From contig NZ_CP014616.1 in the NCBI RefSeq assembly GCF_001590685.1, positions 2,603,001-2,667,000 on the forward strand: DNA of 64,000 nt, in the 5' to 3' direction. The stretch's first letter is position 1. Each line of letters opens with the position of its first letter. Below the pieces are notes generated by a model. The model was not told the origin of the DNA, searched no databases, and worked only from the letters and a program-made list of their open reading frames with translations. A program made the position numbers and the translations under genes. Below are positions 48,728 to 56,240 of the stretch, piece after piece. Source of the DNA: Sporosarcina psychrophila (GTDB taxonomy: Bacteria > Bacillota > Bacilli > Bacillales_A > Planococcaceae).

Positions 48728-49011
48728 TTATTGAACACCTTCTCGACTATCTCATAAGACACACAAACCGATTGTCCGTCAATAGTCCAATGATAATCCA
48801 CTCCATCAACTTGACGGACACCCTCCATCAAACCATACGCTCTAAAATAAATAGCCCCTTGATGAGTAGTTTCCGCCGCATACATATGCGCCTTCTTCAT
48901 TTGTAACTTTGAGGTCACTATTGAAGCAAATGGAAGTAGTGTCCCAAATATTACAATCACAATCGTCAATGTAAGTACCGCTTCCGGCCATGAGTATCCC
49001 CCTTCATTCAT
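48712..49011 (-). CDS. comGE: ComGE minor pseudopilin
   Basis: 99 residues with prepilin-like NEGGYSWPEAVLTLTIVIVI and a short soluble part. The glycine and the +5 Glu of the type IV prepilin motif are in place (GYSWPE). Overlaps comGD by eight bases. Confidence 0.8.
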   Translation of the reverse strand: MNEGGYSWPEAVLTLTIVIVIFGTLLPFASIVTSKLQMKKAHMYAAETTHQGAIYFRAYGLMEGVRQVDGVDYHWTIDGQSVCVSYEIVEKVFNKCVHS

Positions 49012-49453
49012 AGATAATCATCCTTCCACGCTGAAATTGAAATCGTATTTCGATAATTCCGGAACTCGTTAAGAATGCCATTGTACCAGACTTCAGGATA
49101 TCTCCATTTCCACGAAATTCAATCGCCTTCAATTGGCTCGTGCCTGCCAAACGCATCCCATTAGGAAAAACGTTTCGTGCAACTTCAACTTTCACTTCCC
49201 CGTCCACCAAATAAGATGTGATATATTCAGTTCCCGAATCCTTGAATTGCAATCCTGTTGCTACATAGTTTGCCATCGAATAAGCTTGTAAATTATAGAC
49301 AGTAGCTATAAATGCTTGAAGCGCGTCATCCTCAGATTCAGCTTGTATCCATTTGTCACCTATAGGCAAAATGATTGCTGTTATAATTGACAAAACAGCT
49401 AATACTAGAACCATTTCAAGGAACGTGAATCCACTTTCCTTAGTCTGCTCCAA
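49004..49453 (-). CDS. comGD: ComGD minor pseudopilin
   Basis: 149 residues; prepilin signal KESGFTFLEMVLVLAVLSII with full helix, then a soluble domain (ALQAFIATVYNLQAYSMANY). TTG 49453 is inside the end of comGC, with a G-rich site upstream; the longer frame is the comGC shadow. An intact gene that has lost the operon's promoter. Confidence 0.85.
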   Translation of the reverse strand: MEQTKESGFTFLEMVLVLAVLSIITAIILPIGDKWIQAESEDDALQAFIATVYNLQAYSMANYVATGLQFKDSGTEYITSYLVDGEVKVEVARNVFPNGMRLAGTSQLKAIEFRGNGDILKSGTMAFLTSSGIIEIRFQFQRGRMIIYE

Positions 49454-49733
49454 AACTGGCGGTTCCCCCCACCTTATCCACTTTCCCATCTCCATCAATT
49501 GACAATTGCGTTCCATCAGGGCACTGTGCATTTTCGGGCAGATATTCCTTTTCAGTCATTTCTGCAAGGGAGGTCGGCAGATGTTTTTCATCCATTTTAA
49601 ACGCCTCAATTTGTCCTTGAACCATTTGCATATAAGCATCACACCCCTTTTCATCAATTGACTTAGAATGCTTTGTGACATTCGGGATTGCAATGAGAAT
49701 GAGAACCGAAATAATCAAGAGAACGATCATCAT
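49440..49733 (-). pseudogene. comGC: comGC, 5' end removed by prophage insertion
   Basis: 97 residues of the major competence pseudopilin from MMIVLLIISVLILIAIPNV through KGCDAYMQMVQGQIEAFKMD to a normal end. The first few residues carrying the G-F-T-L-x-E prepilin peptidase site are missing; the codon before ATG-ATG is TAA where Glu is expected, and similarity ends there. Without that site ComC cannot process it. comGA, comGB and the operon promoter are not present upstream; prophage genes are. The coding similarity breaks at about 49,734, the attachment junction. Confidence 0.88.
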
Positions 49734-49736
49734 TTA
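49720..49736. other. prophage attachment junction in comGC
   Basis: The junction between comGC coding similarity and unrelated DNA falls at the ATG-ATG-ATC-GTT codons (minus strand, 49733 downward). The core shared with the bacterial attachment site is probably within AAATGATGATCGTT. The other junction is outside the window, so the exact core cannot be read. Confidence 0.6.
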
Positions 49737-49864
49737 AAACAACTTTCCCTGTCATTTTCACATCATGAATTCGGTTATCGAAATCCGGTGTAGAGCGTTT
49801 TTGCATCGCTTTTCTTTTCTGCGCTCTTCCTTGCTAGTCTATTTTTGTGATTTAATTGTGAGCG

Positions 49865-49926
49865 GACCACAAAATAGACCACATTAACGTGGTCGGAAAT
49901 GTGGTTTCACGAAAAAAGACCACATT
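49865..49926. repeat. cluster of five GACCACA-type motifs
   Basis: GACCACA at 49865, GACCACATT at 49877, inverted GTGGTC at 49889, inverted AATGTGGT at 49898, GACCACATT at 49918. The second and third form a perfect GACCAC/GTGGTC hairpin and the fourth and fifth a longer one. They lie 130-190 bases from the attachment junction, a typical place for integrase arm or directionality-factor sites; this role is inferred. Confidence 0.65.
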
Positions 49927-49971
49927 TATTGAAAACCTTCTATGTATAAGCTCAGGAAAAGATAATAATAA

Positions 49972-50012
49972 AAACAGCCACCTTCTCAATCGAGCTGGTG
50001 GCTGTTTTTTTC
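49972..50012. terminator. bidirectional terminator at the prophage edge
   Basis: AACAGCCACC / GGTGGCTGTT arms, T-run on the plus strand and TTTTTATTATT on the minus strand. It ends the first prophage gene and insulates comG from it. Confidence 0.85.
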
Positions 50013-50041
50013 AGGTGAGATTAACCCTCTCTTTTTTCAAA

Positions 50042-50347
50042 TTAAGTCATACGTAAATATATGTTCATTTTATCTTCCTTTTTACAGTCGTCACAACAAA
50101 CAACGGCTGCAATTGGATTCCCAAATTTAATACTATGTAATTCTACTAGGCCGCGATCGCAATACGAACATCTTCTTTTTTTATGAACCTTTATTTTCAA
50201 ATGATCAAGCAAATCTTCCTTTCCGTCATATTCAACGAGAATGTAGTGTTCTTTCCAATCACATTTTTCACAAATCGGCAACTCGTCATCCTCCATTACA
50301 AGTATGTCCGATGGGCTAAACAACGTTTCACATACCATGCATTTCAT
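50042..50347 (-). CDS. hypothetical protein with four CxxC knuckles
   Basis: 101 residues with CMVC, CEKC, CSYC and CDDC pairs spread over the length (near residues 3, 28, 61 and 86), suggesting two zinc ribbons. The middle is acidic. AGGAGGG precedes ATG 50347. No family recognised; small zinc-ribbon proteins of phages often bind nucleic acid or a host factor, but nothing here proves that. Confidence 0.65.
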   Translation of the reverse strand: MKCMVCETLFSPSDILVMEDDELPICEKCDWKEHYILVEYDGKEDLLDHLKIKVHKKRRCSYCDRGLVELHSIKFGNPIAAVVCCDDCKKEDKMNIYLRMT

Positions 50348-50464
50348 ATTTACATCCCTCCTATTATCACTATTCGACAGGTGGGAAGTAAGTCCTTTTA
50401 TAATATTTCGACAATTAACGACAAATAAAAAGCCCAATCCAAGACAGGAAAGGGCTTCTAGGCG

Positions 50465-50671
50465 TTATTCTGCGCATTGGACACTTATAATATCCTTCAC
50501 CGGCATACGGTCCCTCCCAAACGGACTATCAACCGTAATCCACATCGCCTCAACATTTACTTCTCGAATGACGCCCATGTAAAAAACGGCTTTACCTTTA
50601 TCCCAAAACTTTACGTGTACTGTGCATTCCCTTTTTTGTGCAACTTCTGTTTCGTGCTGGATAGCCTGCAA
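50465..50671 (-). pseudogene. YolD-like protein, N-terminally truncated
   Basis: The readable frame carries YIERPELDDFDLQAIQHETE and ends with DSPFGRDRMPVKDIISVQCA, aligning with the complete YolD-like protein at 52049-52387 (YIERPYLDDWELEAIQME; GPFGDERIPVADVIRADL). About 30 N-terminal residues are missing; a stop lies upstream at about 50,725 and no normal start or ribosome site precedes the conserved part. The indicated start is the first TTG; translation is doubtful. Confidence 0.6.
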
Positions 50672-50804
50672 ATCAAAATCATCTAGCTCTGGACGTTCAA
50701 TGTATATTCTCTTTCTTATGTATCATATATACCTTTTTTAAAATTATGAAATAACAAAAATGCTATGAGCAATTTCTCAGTATTTATATCTGTTTTTACA
50801 AATT

Positions 50805-51890
50805 TCACTTTCTACCTACTTGGAAAACAATAGCTCCAACAGCTTCGCTGTATATTACTTTTACATTTCTTCCGTTAGCTTTGAACTGTTCTGGAATATC
50901 ATTGTTATTAGCATAATTCCAAACACGAATGGCATCATTTCCGAAATATAGCTTAAAAAGCTCTTTTGCTACTACTGGAACACGATAAGATTCTGGTAAA
51001 GCTTTATCTGTCCACCCATAGAAAACAAGTTCCACTTCAATAGGGGATGAAGAGCTTTGACCAACGACGGTAATAACTTTTGATTTACCTTTAATACCAA
51101 AAATACTACCATCTTCTTTAAACCCAAGTTCATTTTGAAGTGTTAGTGAGTTTACACCATCCTTAGAGCTCCAAGCTGACTTCAACACTGGTGCAACCCA
51201 TCCGTCAGGGTAAACTTTTCCACCACCAGGTTGTGGAGTCGGAGTTGGCTTCGTTATAGGTGGAGCGACGAAGTTCACGTCCATATTCATTGCTCTGTGC
51301 ATGAATACCGCATAATGCGCCCTGCTTAGTGATTCATTCGGAAGGAATTTACCATTACTACCAACTGTGATACCATTCGAGTAAATAGCTTGGACGTACT
51401 CGCTATTCTCACTGCTCGTCGGAACGTCCGGGAAGTTATGGACTGACTTGATTTCAAGGTCAAATGCCATCACTAACACTTTAGCCATCTCTACCCGAGT
51501 AAGCGGTTTGTTGGGGCTGAAATTACCCTTACTGTCCGGAGTGAAAATTCCCGCTTGTTGTAATGCACGGATATCGGCGTAGTTCGGGTGGGACTCGGGG
51601 ACGTCTTTGAACTTAACATAGGCTGTCGTCTTCGATAATATTTTCCCTTTCGCACGATTTACCAGTGCCGCCGCGTGACGACGTAGGATAACGTCATTTG
51701 GTTTGAACGTTCCGTCCGTGTACCCGAAGATGATTCCTTGATCAGCCATTGCGGTGATTTCGTTGTAGTACGGACTATTTTTTAGGACATCCCTAAAGTC
51801 TTTTACTGCTGCTTCTGTGTGTATGGGCACGATTACTGCTGGTAATGTGAACGCTGCTGCAAGTGATGCTACGAATAATTTCCTACTCAT
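50805..51890 (-). CDS. S-layer homology (SLH) domain surface protein
   Basis: 361 residues. Signal peptide (1-28, cleavage after TEAA), three SLH modules (about 30-85, 92-145, 150-205; GYTDGTFKPNDVILRRHAAA, FSPNKPLTRVEMAKVLVMAF, GKFLPNESLSRAHYAVFMHR), a Pro/Thr linker (TKPTPTPQPGGG) and a 140-residue C-terminal domain of unknown function. SLH modules bind pyruvylated secondary wall polymer, so this is a cell-surface protein. AGGAGGATACAA precedes ATG 51890. Its place in the prophage accessory region makes it a candidate lysogenic-conversion factor. Confidence 0.88.
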   Translation of the reverse strand: MSRKLFVASLAAAFTLPAVIVPIHTEAAVKDFRDVLKNSPYYNEITAMADQGIIFGYTDGTFKPNDVILRRHAAALVNRAKGKILSKTTAYVKFKDVPESHPNYADIRALQQAGIFTPDSKGNFSPNKPLTRVEMAKVLVMAFDLEIKSVHNFPDVPTSSENSEYVQAIYSNGITVGSNGKFLPNESLSRAHYAVFMHRAMNMDVNFVAPPITKPTPTPQPGGGKVYPDGWVAPVLKSAWSSKDGVNSLTLQNELGFKEDGSIFGIKGKSKVITVVGQSSSSPIEVELVFYGWTDKALPESYRVPVVAKELFKLYFGNDAIRVWNYANNNDIPEQFKANGRNVKVIYSEAVGAIVFQVGRK

Positions 51891-52008
51891 TTTGTATCCT
51901 CCTAATTAATCATCTTGGTGACATGATACAGAAGAACTCATCAAATGGCTATACTTGTATGAAATGGTTGACAGCTATTTTCTAATTAAAAACTGCTTTA
52001 AATCAAAA

Positions 52009-52041
52009 AAGGCGTCCGCTCTGGAATGGAATGGGCGCCTT
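52009..52041 (-). terminator. terminator of the yolD-WYL operon
   Basis: GGCGcc..ggacGCC-type hairpin (AAAGGCGCCCATTCC... side not perfect) followed by TTTTTT on the minus strand, eight bases past the yolD stop. Confidence 0.7.
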
Positions 52042-52048
52042 TCCCTGT

Positions 52049-52387
52049 TTAATATTCCATCAAATCCGCCCTAATGACATCCGCAACCGGAATTCGCTCA
52101 TCACCAAATGGCCCTTCTATTGAAATTAAATTAAGTCGATGATCCAGTTTTAAAATTTTACCATTATACGGATTAATACGCCCTTTGCACCAAGTCGAAA
52201 CTGAAATATTGCTTCCACTTTTATATGCAATTTCAATTTCCATCTGGATCGCTTCGAGCTCCCAGTCATCCAAATATGGACGCTCAATATAATTTTCCAT
52301 TTCTGCATGTTTACGCAAAGCGATTACGTGCTCTGGCAGCATTAGACCGGCCCATTTGATATTTCCACGATCACGAATTCTATCCAT
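52049..52387 (-). CDS. YolD-like protein
   Basis: 112 residues with the YolD pattern: RDRGNIKWAGLMLPEHVIAL, ENYIERPYLDDWELEAIQME and a C-terminal SH3-like part ISIEGPFGDERIPVADVIRA. The family is found beside Y-family polymerases on plasmids and phages. Here it overlaps the WYL-like gene (TAATG) and both follow an SOS promoter, but no polymerase is in view. Confidence 0.82.
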   Translation of the reverse strand: MDRIRDRGNIKWAGLMLPEHVIALRKHAEMENYIERPYLDDWELEAIQMEIEIAYKSGSNISVSTWCKGRINPYNGKILKLDHRLNLISIEGPFGDERIPVADVIRADLMEY

Positions 52388-52608
52388 TAAATAACCGACC
52401 TTTCTTTATGTACGATGGGAACAAGTGCTAACACGTTGTCAATTGTGAAAGTTCGCTTGGATTTGCGTAGAAAACAGTAAGCACGGAACGATACCTCTCC
52501 GACCTGCAGTACGTTGATTCTTCGTTTGCTGATTGAACCGTCTGCAGCCATGTACATCATATCTAGGTGTTCACTGTATTCCACTGACTTAACTAATTGA
52601 TTACGCAC
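52387..52608 (-). CDS. small WYL-like protein
   Basis: 73 residues: EYSEHLDMMYMAADGSISKR followed by RRINVLQVGEVSFRAYCFLR and KSKRTFTIDNVLALVPI, the isolated WYL fold (VSFRAYCFLRKSKRTF is the ligand-binding stretch). WYL domains sense nucleic acid or its fragments in many defence and SOS regulators. AAGGAGGG precedes GTG 52608. Confidence 0.75.
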   Translation of the reverse strand: MRNQLVKSVEYSEHLDMMYMAADGSISKRRINVLQVGEVSFRAYCFLRKSKRTFTIDNVLALVPIVHKERSVI

Positions 52609-52630
52609 ACTCGTTCCCTCCTTTCGGTTT

Positions 52631-52659
52631 AGTATATCGAACGATTGTTCTTATTACAA
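52631..52659 (-). promoter_or_regulatory. LexA-controlled promoter of the WYL-yolD pair
   Basis: Minus strand TTGTAA, 17 bases, TATACT; the spacer contains AGAACAATCGTTCG, nine of ten bases of the Bacillus LexA box CGAACN4GTTCG. The operator lies between -35 and -10, 30 bases upstream of the GTG. This is classical SOS control. Confidence 0.85.
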
Positions 52660-52930
52660 CTGGATAGTAGAAGTTATTAAATATTACCAAATAACCATTG
52701 AAATGGTACATGTTAGATATTGGGAGAATAGTGCCACAACTCTATTCACCCAATATACACAGGTTAACATAACACCAGATAACGGAAGTTAAAAAAACGC
52801 CCGAACCCCCACTAACACTACATTTCGTTCATTTTCCCACATCTATTCAGTGTTTTATACATCGTTGCTATAACTGGTGTCGCAACCAGATGCGTCTCTG
52901 CTTGACTGTATAAATCATGCATAAAAAGAC
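52660..52930. other. gap upstream of the SOS promoter
   Basis: About 270 bases without gene; AT-rich, no clear structure. Confidence 0.5.
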
Positions 52931-53581
52931 TTATTTTTTTTCATCACTACCTAATACGTCATCGACCTCTTTTGCAAAGACATGGAATATGTAATGTATT
53001 TCTTGCTCCTTGGATGCAATCCCTTTTGCGATACCATCCGAAAGTTTTGAGTGTTGAAGATACATCACCAAATTATGGTCATAATCAACCATTGAGAAAT
53101 CACCGTTCCCCCAACGATTTAACACCTCTAAATAGGCATCAGCGTGTTCATACTTCCCTTTATTTTCTTCCACCAGTTGCTTCAAAGTGTCGATTCGTTC
53201 AGGCGTTATCATAATCGAACCTTCTTTTTCATCCGCAATAATCTTTTGATGGGCCATTTCTTGAATAAATTCTTGCATTAAACTTTCAGAAAGAGGTTCT
53301 ATTACACTTTCAGAAAGCGATTTTACGCCACTTTTCCATTCATCAATCCAGTTAGAATGGGTAACATCTTCCCAACCACCACCACTCGTATCAACCGTTG
53401 ATATAAATTCCTTTTTATCGCTTGTTTCATCCGTCATTTCACTGCTCTGTCGTTCATTTTCAGAACTACTATTCACTGTCAAAAGTTCATTATTATGAAC
53501 CCTTTCCGTATAGAAGTACGTGCCACCTATACTAATTACTGCTGTTAAAAAAGTTATTCCTAAAACATGAGCAACCTTCAT
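52931..53581 (-). CDS. predicted exported or membrane-anchored protein, DUF6241-like
   Basis: 216 residues: N-terminal hydrophobic segment (4-22, possibly an anchor), a Ser/Glu/Thr-rich linker (about 35-75), then a helical domain with MAHQKIIADEKEGSIMITPE, YEHADAYLEVLNRWGNGDFS and MVDYDHNLVMYLQ. This resembles the Bacillus DUF6241 family as I recall it. Function unknown; secreted side of the membrane expected. Confidence 0.6.
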   Translation of the reverse strand: MKVAHVLGITFLTAVISIGGTYFYTERVHNNELLTVNSSSENERQSSEMTDETSDKKEFISTVDTSGGGWEDVTHSNWIDEWKSGVKSLSESVIEPLSESLMQEFIQEMAHQKIIADEKEGSIMITPERIDTLKQLVEENKGKYEHADAYLEVLNRWGNGDFSMVDYDHNLVMYLQHSKLSDGIAKGIASKEQEIHYIFHVFAKEVDDVLGSDEKK

Positions 53582-53793
53582 TTTTCAATCACCTCAATTT
53601 TCAATTTCAACCAAAAGCACCATATATAATTGACTGTGTACATAAAACCTGATAGACAGGAGACTCTTTTTGTATTTACGATTAACCTTGGTAGAAAATA
53701 TGCGAAGCACTTGAAACAATTTTACCTGTATAATCGCTATAACGGTAAAATTCTGCTGTAACATGCATCGTTTTTCCTTTACGGCACCCTTAT

Positions 53794-54066
53794 TTATATT
53801 AGGATAATAACAATCATTATTATTGATAATAATATTACACCCACAACAGAACTAACTTTTACCTGCTTAATTTCTTTTTCAGTAACATCTATACCTTCTT
53901 CCGGGGTGTGTCGCCTCCGCTTTCCAAATAAATCTTTAGGTTGATAACATCGCAAAAGAAAAAATACTTGTCCTCTTAATATCGCTTTCTTTGGATTATA
54001 GAATTGCCAAATAAACATTACGAAAAATGGAACAAATAACAGAAAAATCAAGTCAGACGTTTCCAT
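53794..54066 (-). CDS. hypothetical two-helix membrane protein
   Basis: 90 residues with hydrophobic helices at 6-20 and 67-88, a basic loop (LFGKRRRHTPEEG) between them. GGGAGGGG precedes ATG 54066. No family recognised. Confidence 0.6.
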   Translation of the reverse strand: METSDLIFLLFVPFFVMFIWQFYNPKKAILRGQVFFLLRCYQPKDLFGKRRRHTPEEGIDVTEKEIKQVKVSSVVGVILLSIIMIVIILI

Positions 54067-54151
54067 TTTAATCCCCTCCCAATTATTCAAACTGCCATTT
54101 GAAATCCCACTTTGAATTACTGCTTTGATACTCTTCCAAAAAAAACTACCT

Positions 54152-54180
54152 ATTCAACTAACCTGCCCCGTTAGTTCAAT
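54152..54180. repeat. palindromic repeat, copy A
   Basis: ATTCAACTAAC-CTGCCCC-GTTAGTTCAAT; arms pair except one base. Located 10 bases past the stop of the anti-sigma-like gene. The same 29-base sequence, perfectly palindromic, occurs at 55793-55821. Confidence 0.8.
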
Positions 54181-54190
54181 AAAAACACTA

Positions 54191-55027
54191 TTAATATATA
54201 TTCCCAAATTCATCACATTGGAATTCAATTGTAAATGCTTTTTCAAATGTTAGGTTATTCAAATCGAAAATCCCTTCAATGTAGATACGATATGTTCGTC
54301 CACCGTCTAGTAAAGTAGCTTTCTGAAATGTTTGCTCCCACTTACCAGAACTGCTAACAATTTTTGTTGAAATCGCACTCACATTGCTAAATAATTGACG
54401 ACTTTTATCCTCATCGAGCTGTGTATCGAATATCGCTGTGACTTCAATTTCCTCTAATATATCAGGAAAATATAGATACTTGGCTTTAGTTGTTTCGCCA
54501 TTTGGATGGGTTACAGCAGGCTTTAAATCATTAGATACGGCAGCAAGTTTTTCGCGTTCCGTTGCTAAGAACACTTCCTCCCCATATTGAATTCTTTTTT
54601 CAAATTCCGCCGGTTCTACCCAATCGGATTCTTTAAATTCCTCTATGGGTGCAACGCCAATCGAAAGACCGGTCTTCTTTTCCATTGCTTTCTCCACTAT
54701 TTCAACATACTGCTGATAATACTGCTGCTTCTGTTCCTCCGTAATCGGTGTCAGCACCTCATTCGTATCGAACGTACTTTCTTTCTCCTCCGCAATCGGT
54801 ATCGACACATCATTCATCGCGGGCGTCCTCAACTCTTCCTCCCCTATAAATGAAAAGACAAATAGACAGGTTGCCACTAATAGCGCTAGACTGGCTACGG
54901 CCGGGAAAAGGGGTTTCTTCTTTTTTTCACGCATTGGATATCGTTCATTGATTTTCCGTATCACATTTTGCTGCTGTTGTGCCGTATCACCGATTTTCAT
55001 TTGTAGTTGTCGTTTAATTTCATTCAC
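54191..55027 (-). CDS. membrane protein, probable anti-sigma partner
   Basis: 278 residues: cytoplasmic N-terminus (1-38, LQMKIGDTAQQQQNVIRKIN), a single membrane helix (about 40-62) and a 215-residue extracytoplasmic domain without recognisable family. GTG 55027 overlaps the sigma gene's stop by eight bases. An overlapping gene with one membrane helix directly after an ECF sigma is the usual layout of a sigma/anti-sigma pair; the assignment is by context. Confidence 0.7.
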   Translation of the reverse strand: MNEIKRQLQMKIGDTAQQQQNVIRKINERYPMREKKKKPLFPAVASLALLVATCLFVFSFIGEEELRTPAMNDVSIPIAEEKESTFDTNEVLTPITEEQKQQYYQQYVEIVEKAMEKKTGLSIGVAPIEEFKESDWVEPAEFEKRIQYGEEVFLATEREKLAAVSNDLKPAVTHPNGETTKAKYLYFPDILEEIEVTAIFDTQLDEDKSRQLFSNVSAISTKIVSSSGKWEQTFQKATLLDGGRTYRIYIEGIFDLNNLTFEKAFTIEFQCDEFGNIY

Positions 55028-55535
55028 TTTTCAGCACCTCCCATTGTTGAGTTACTAACTTTTTCTTTAAACGCTCTTTTGCTATTTTCAACCGATATTT
55101 AATCGTACTTTCTGATGTATGTATGATCTTTGCGATTTCACGTATGGTTAATTCTTTGAAATAATAAAGAATAATGACTTCTCGAAATTGAATCGGCAAT
55201 GTTAATACGGCATCGGCCACAATCAATTGTTCGTCTCGCATAATGAGTTGATTTTTCAGCTGAATCTTTCCAGGGAAAATATTGGTCAGTGTTTGCGTCC
55301 TGTATCGCCAACTTTTCAAATAATCCTTGCATCGATTAATAGCCATTCGCGTTAAGTACGTTCGCAAGCTGGATTGCGCTTGAAATTGCTCCGACTTTAT
55401 CCAATAGTTGATAAACACATCTTGTACAATATCCTCTGCTGCATCCCAATCTTTCACATATAGATAACTGAGCTGAAGCAAATAATCATTATGTTCATGA
55501 ATGATCGCTCGAAAGCTTATATCCTCTAGTTGCAC
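55020..55535 (-). CDS. ECF-type RNA polymerase sigma factor
   Basis: 171 residues. Region 2 (about 15-85: YLLQLSYLYVKDWDAAEDIV, QDVFINYW) and region 4 (about 110-162: LPIQFREVIILYYFKELTIR, EIAKIIHTSESTIKYRLKIA) of extracytoplasmic-function sigma factors; no region 1 or 3. The next gene is a membrane partner. AAAGGGGA precedes the start. Its location inside the prophage accessory region is unusual. No clear self-recognised promoter was found upstream. Confidence 0.9.
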   Translation of the reverse strand: MQLEDISFRAIIHEHNDYLLQLSYLYVKDWDAAEDIVQDVFINYWIKSEQFQAQSSLRTYLTRMAINRCKDYLKSWRYRTQTLTNIFPGKIQLKNQLIMRDEQLIVADAVLTLPIQFREVIILYYFKELTIREIAKIIHTSESTIKYRLKIAKERLKKKLVTQQWEVLKSE

Positions 55536-55934
55536 AATAAGTAGTCCCCTTTCTACTTATTAGACGATTCCAAAAACACAAAAGTCTAAAATATTCTCAT
55601 CAAAATGTAATTCTTTACTACACATAACCTAGTAACCATAAAATGAGATTGTCCATTCCGACAAACCTTTTCTCATGTTGATGAACTTCGTCCGCGCCTT
55701 TTGAATACTTGTATATTACCCAATATTATACATCATGAAAATGCAGTCTATTTTGTAATATGAAACAATATCATTCAACTTTACATATGCTTATTGAACT
55801 AACCTGCCCCGTTAGTTCAATAAGAAAAGCATTACTGTTGTTCCAGTAAAGCAACCTTTTAATAAGAAATATTTAATCTTTTTAATGTGAAGACCTGTGC
55901 GTCTAAGTTCTCCCTACATTACATATGTAAACCG
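55536..55934. other. gap upstream of the sigma gene
   Basis: About 400 bases, AT-rich. It contains palindrome copy B (55793-55821) and an upstream region expected to hold the sigma-gene promoter, not identified. Confidence 0.5.
55793..55821. repeat. palindromic repeat, copy B
   Basis: ATTGAACTAAC-CTGCCCC-GTTAGTTCAAT, perfect 11-base arms around a 7-base centre. Together with copy A it brackets the sigma and anti-sigma genes. Confidence 0.85.
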
Positions 55935-56240
55935 TCAAATCAGGTGAAAAGTGTAGTAGGAGTATGTAAATTGTGCTTGCTGAACAAATTCTCGTGTAAT
56001 TATTGATTTCCCATTTACTTTGAACTTCAGTAAAGCATTAACGGCTTTATTTACAGTAGCTGTAGACATGCCTGTGATTTCAGCAATGTGTACTTGTGTC
56101 GGGCAACAGTTTCCCTTGTCGTCTATGAATGACGCTATCGCAAGCAGCGTCGTGCAATTTACAGGTCTCAAATCTTTGGCCATCCCTGACCCAAATAATA
56201 AAGAATATAGCTTTAAAAAGATCTCACTCTTTTCCTTCAT
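55935..56240 (-). CDS. helix-turn-helix protein
   Basis: 101 residues with a winged-helix region LRPVNCTTLLAIASFIDDKG, CCPTQVHIAEITGMSTATVN, KAVNALLKFKVNGKSIITRE, related to replication-initiator or MarR-like folds (HTH_36 type). AAGGACGG precedes ATG 56240. Probably a phage regulator; target unknown. Confidence 0.7.
   Translation of the reverse strand: MKEKSEIFLKLYSLLFGSGMAKDLRPVNCTTLLAIASFIDDKGNCCPTQVHIAEITGMSTATVNKAVNALLKFKVNGKSIITREFVQQAQFTYSYYTFHLI

Noticed and set aside
49440..49733. comGC shortened by a simple frameshift or sequencing error
   Set aside because: No comGC N-terminus, comGB or comGA similarity was found in any frame upstream; the DNA there is unrelated and phage-like.
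55536..55660. Auto-regulated ECF promoter of the sigma gene
   Set aside because: A CGTC is present at the right distance from the start, but no AAC-type -35 lies 16-17 bases upstream.
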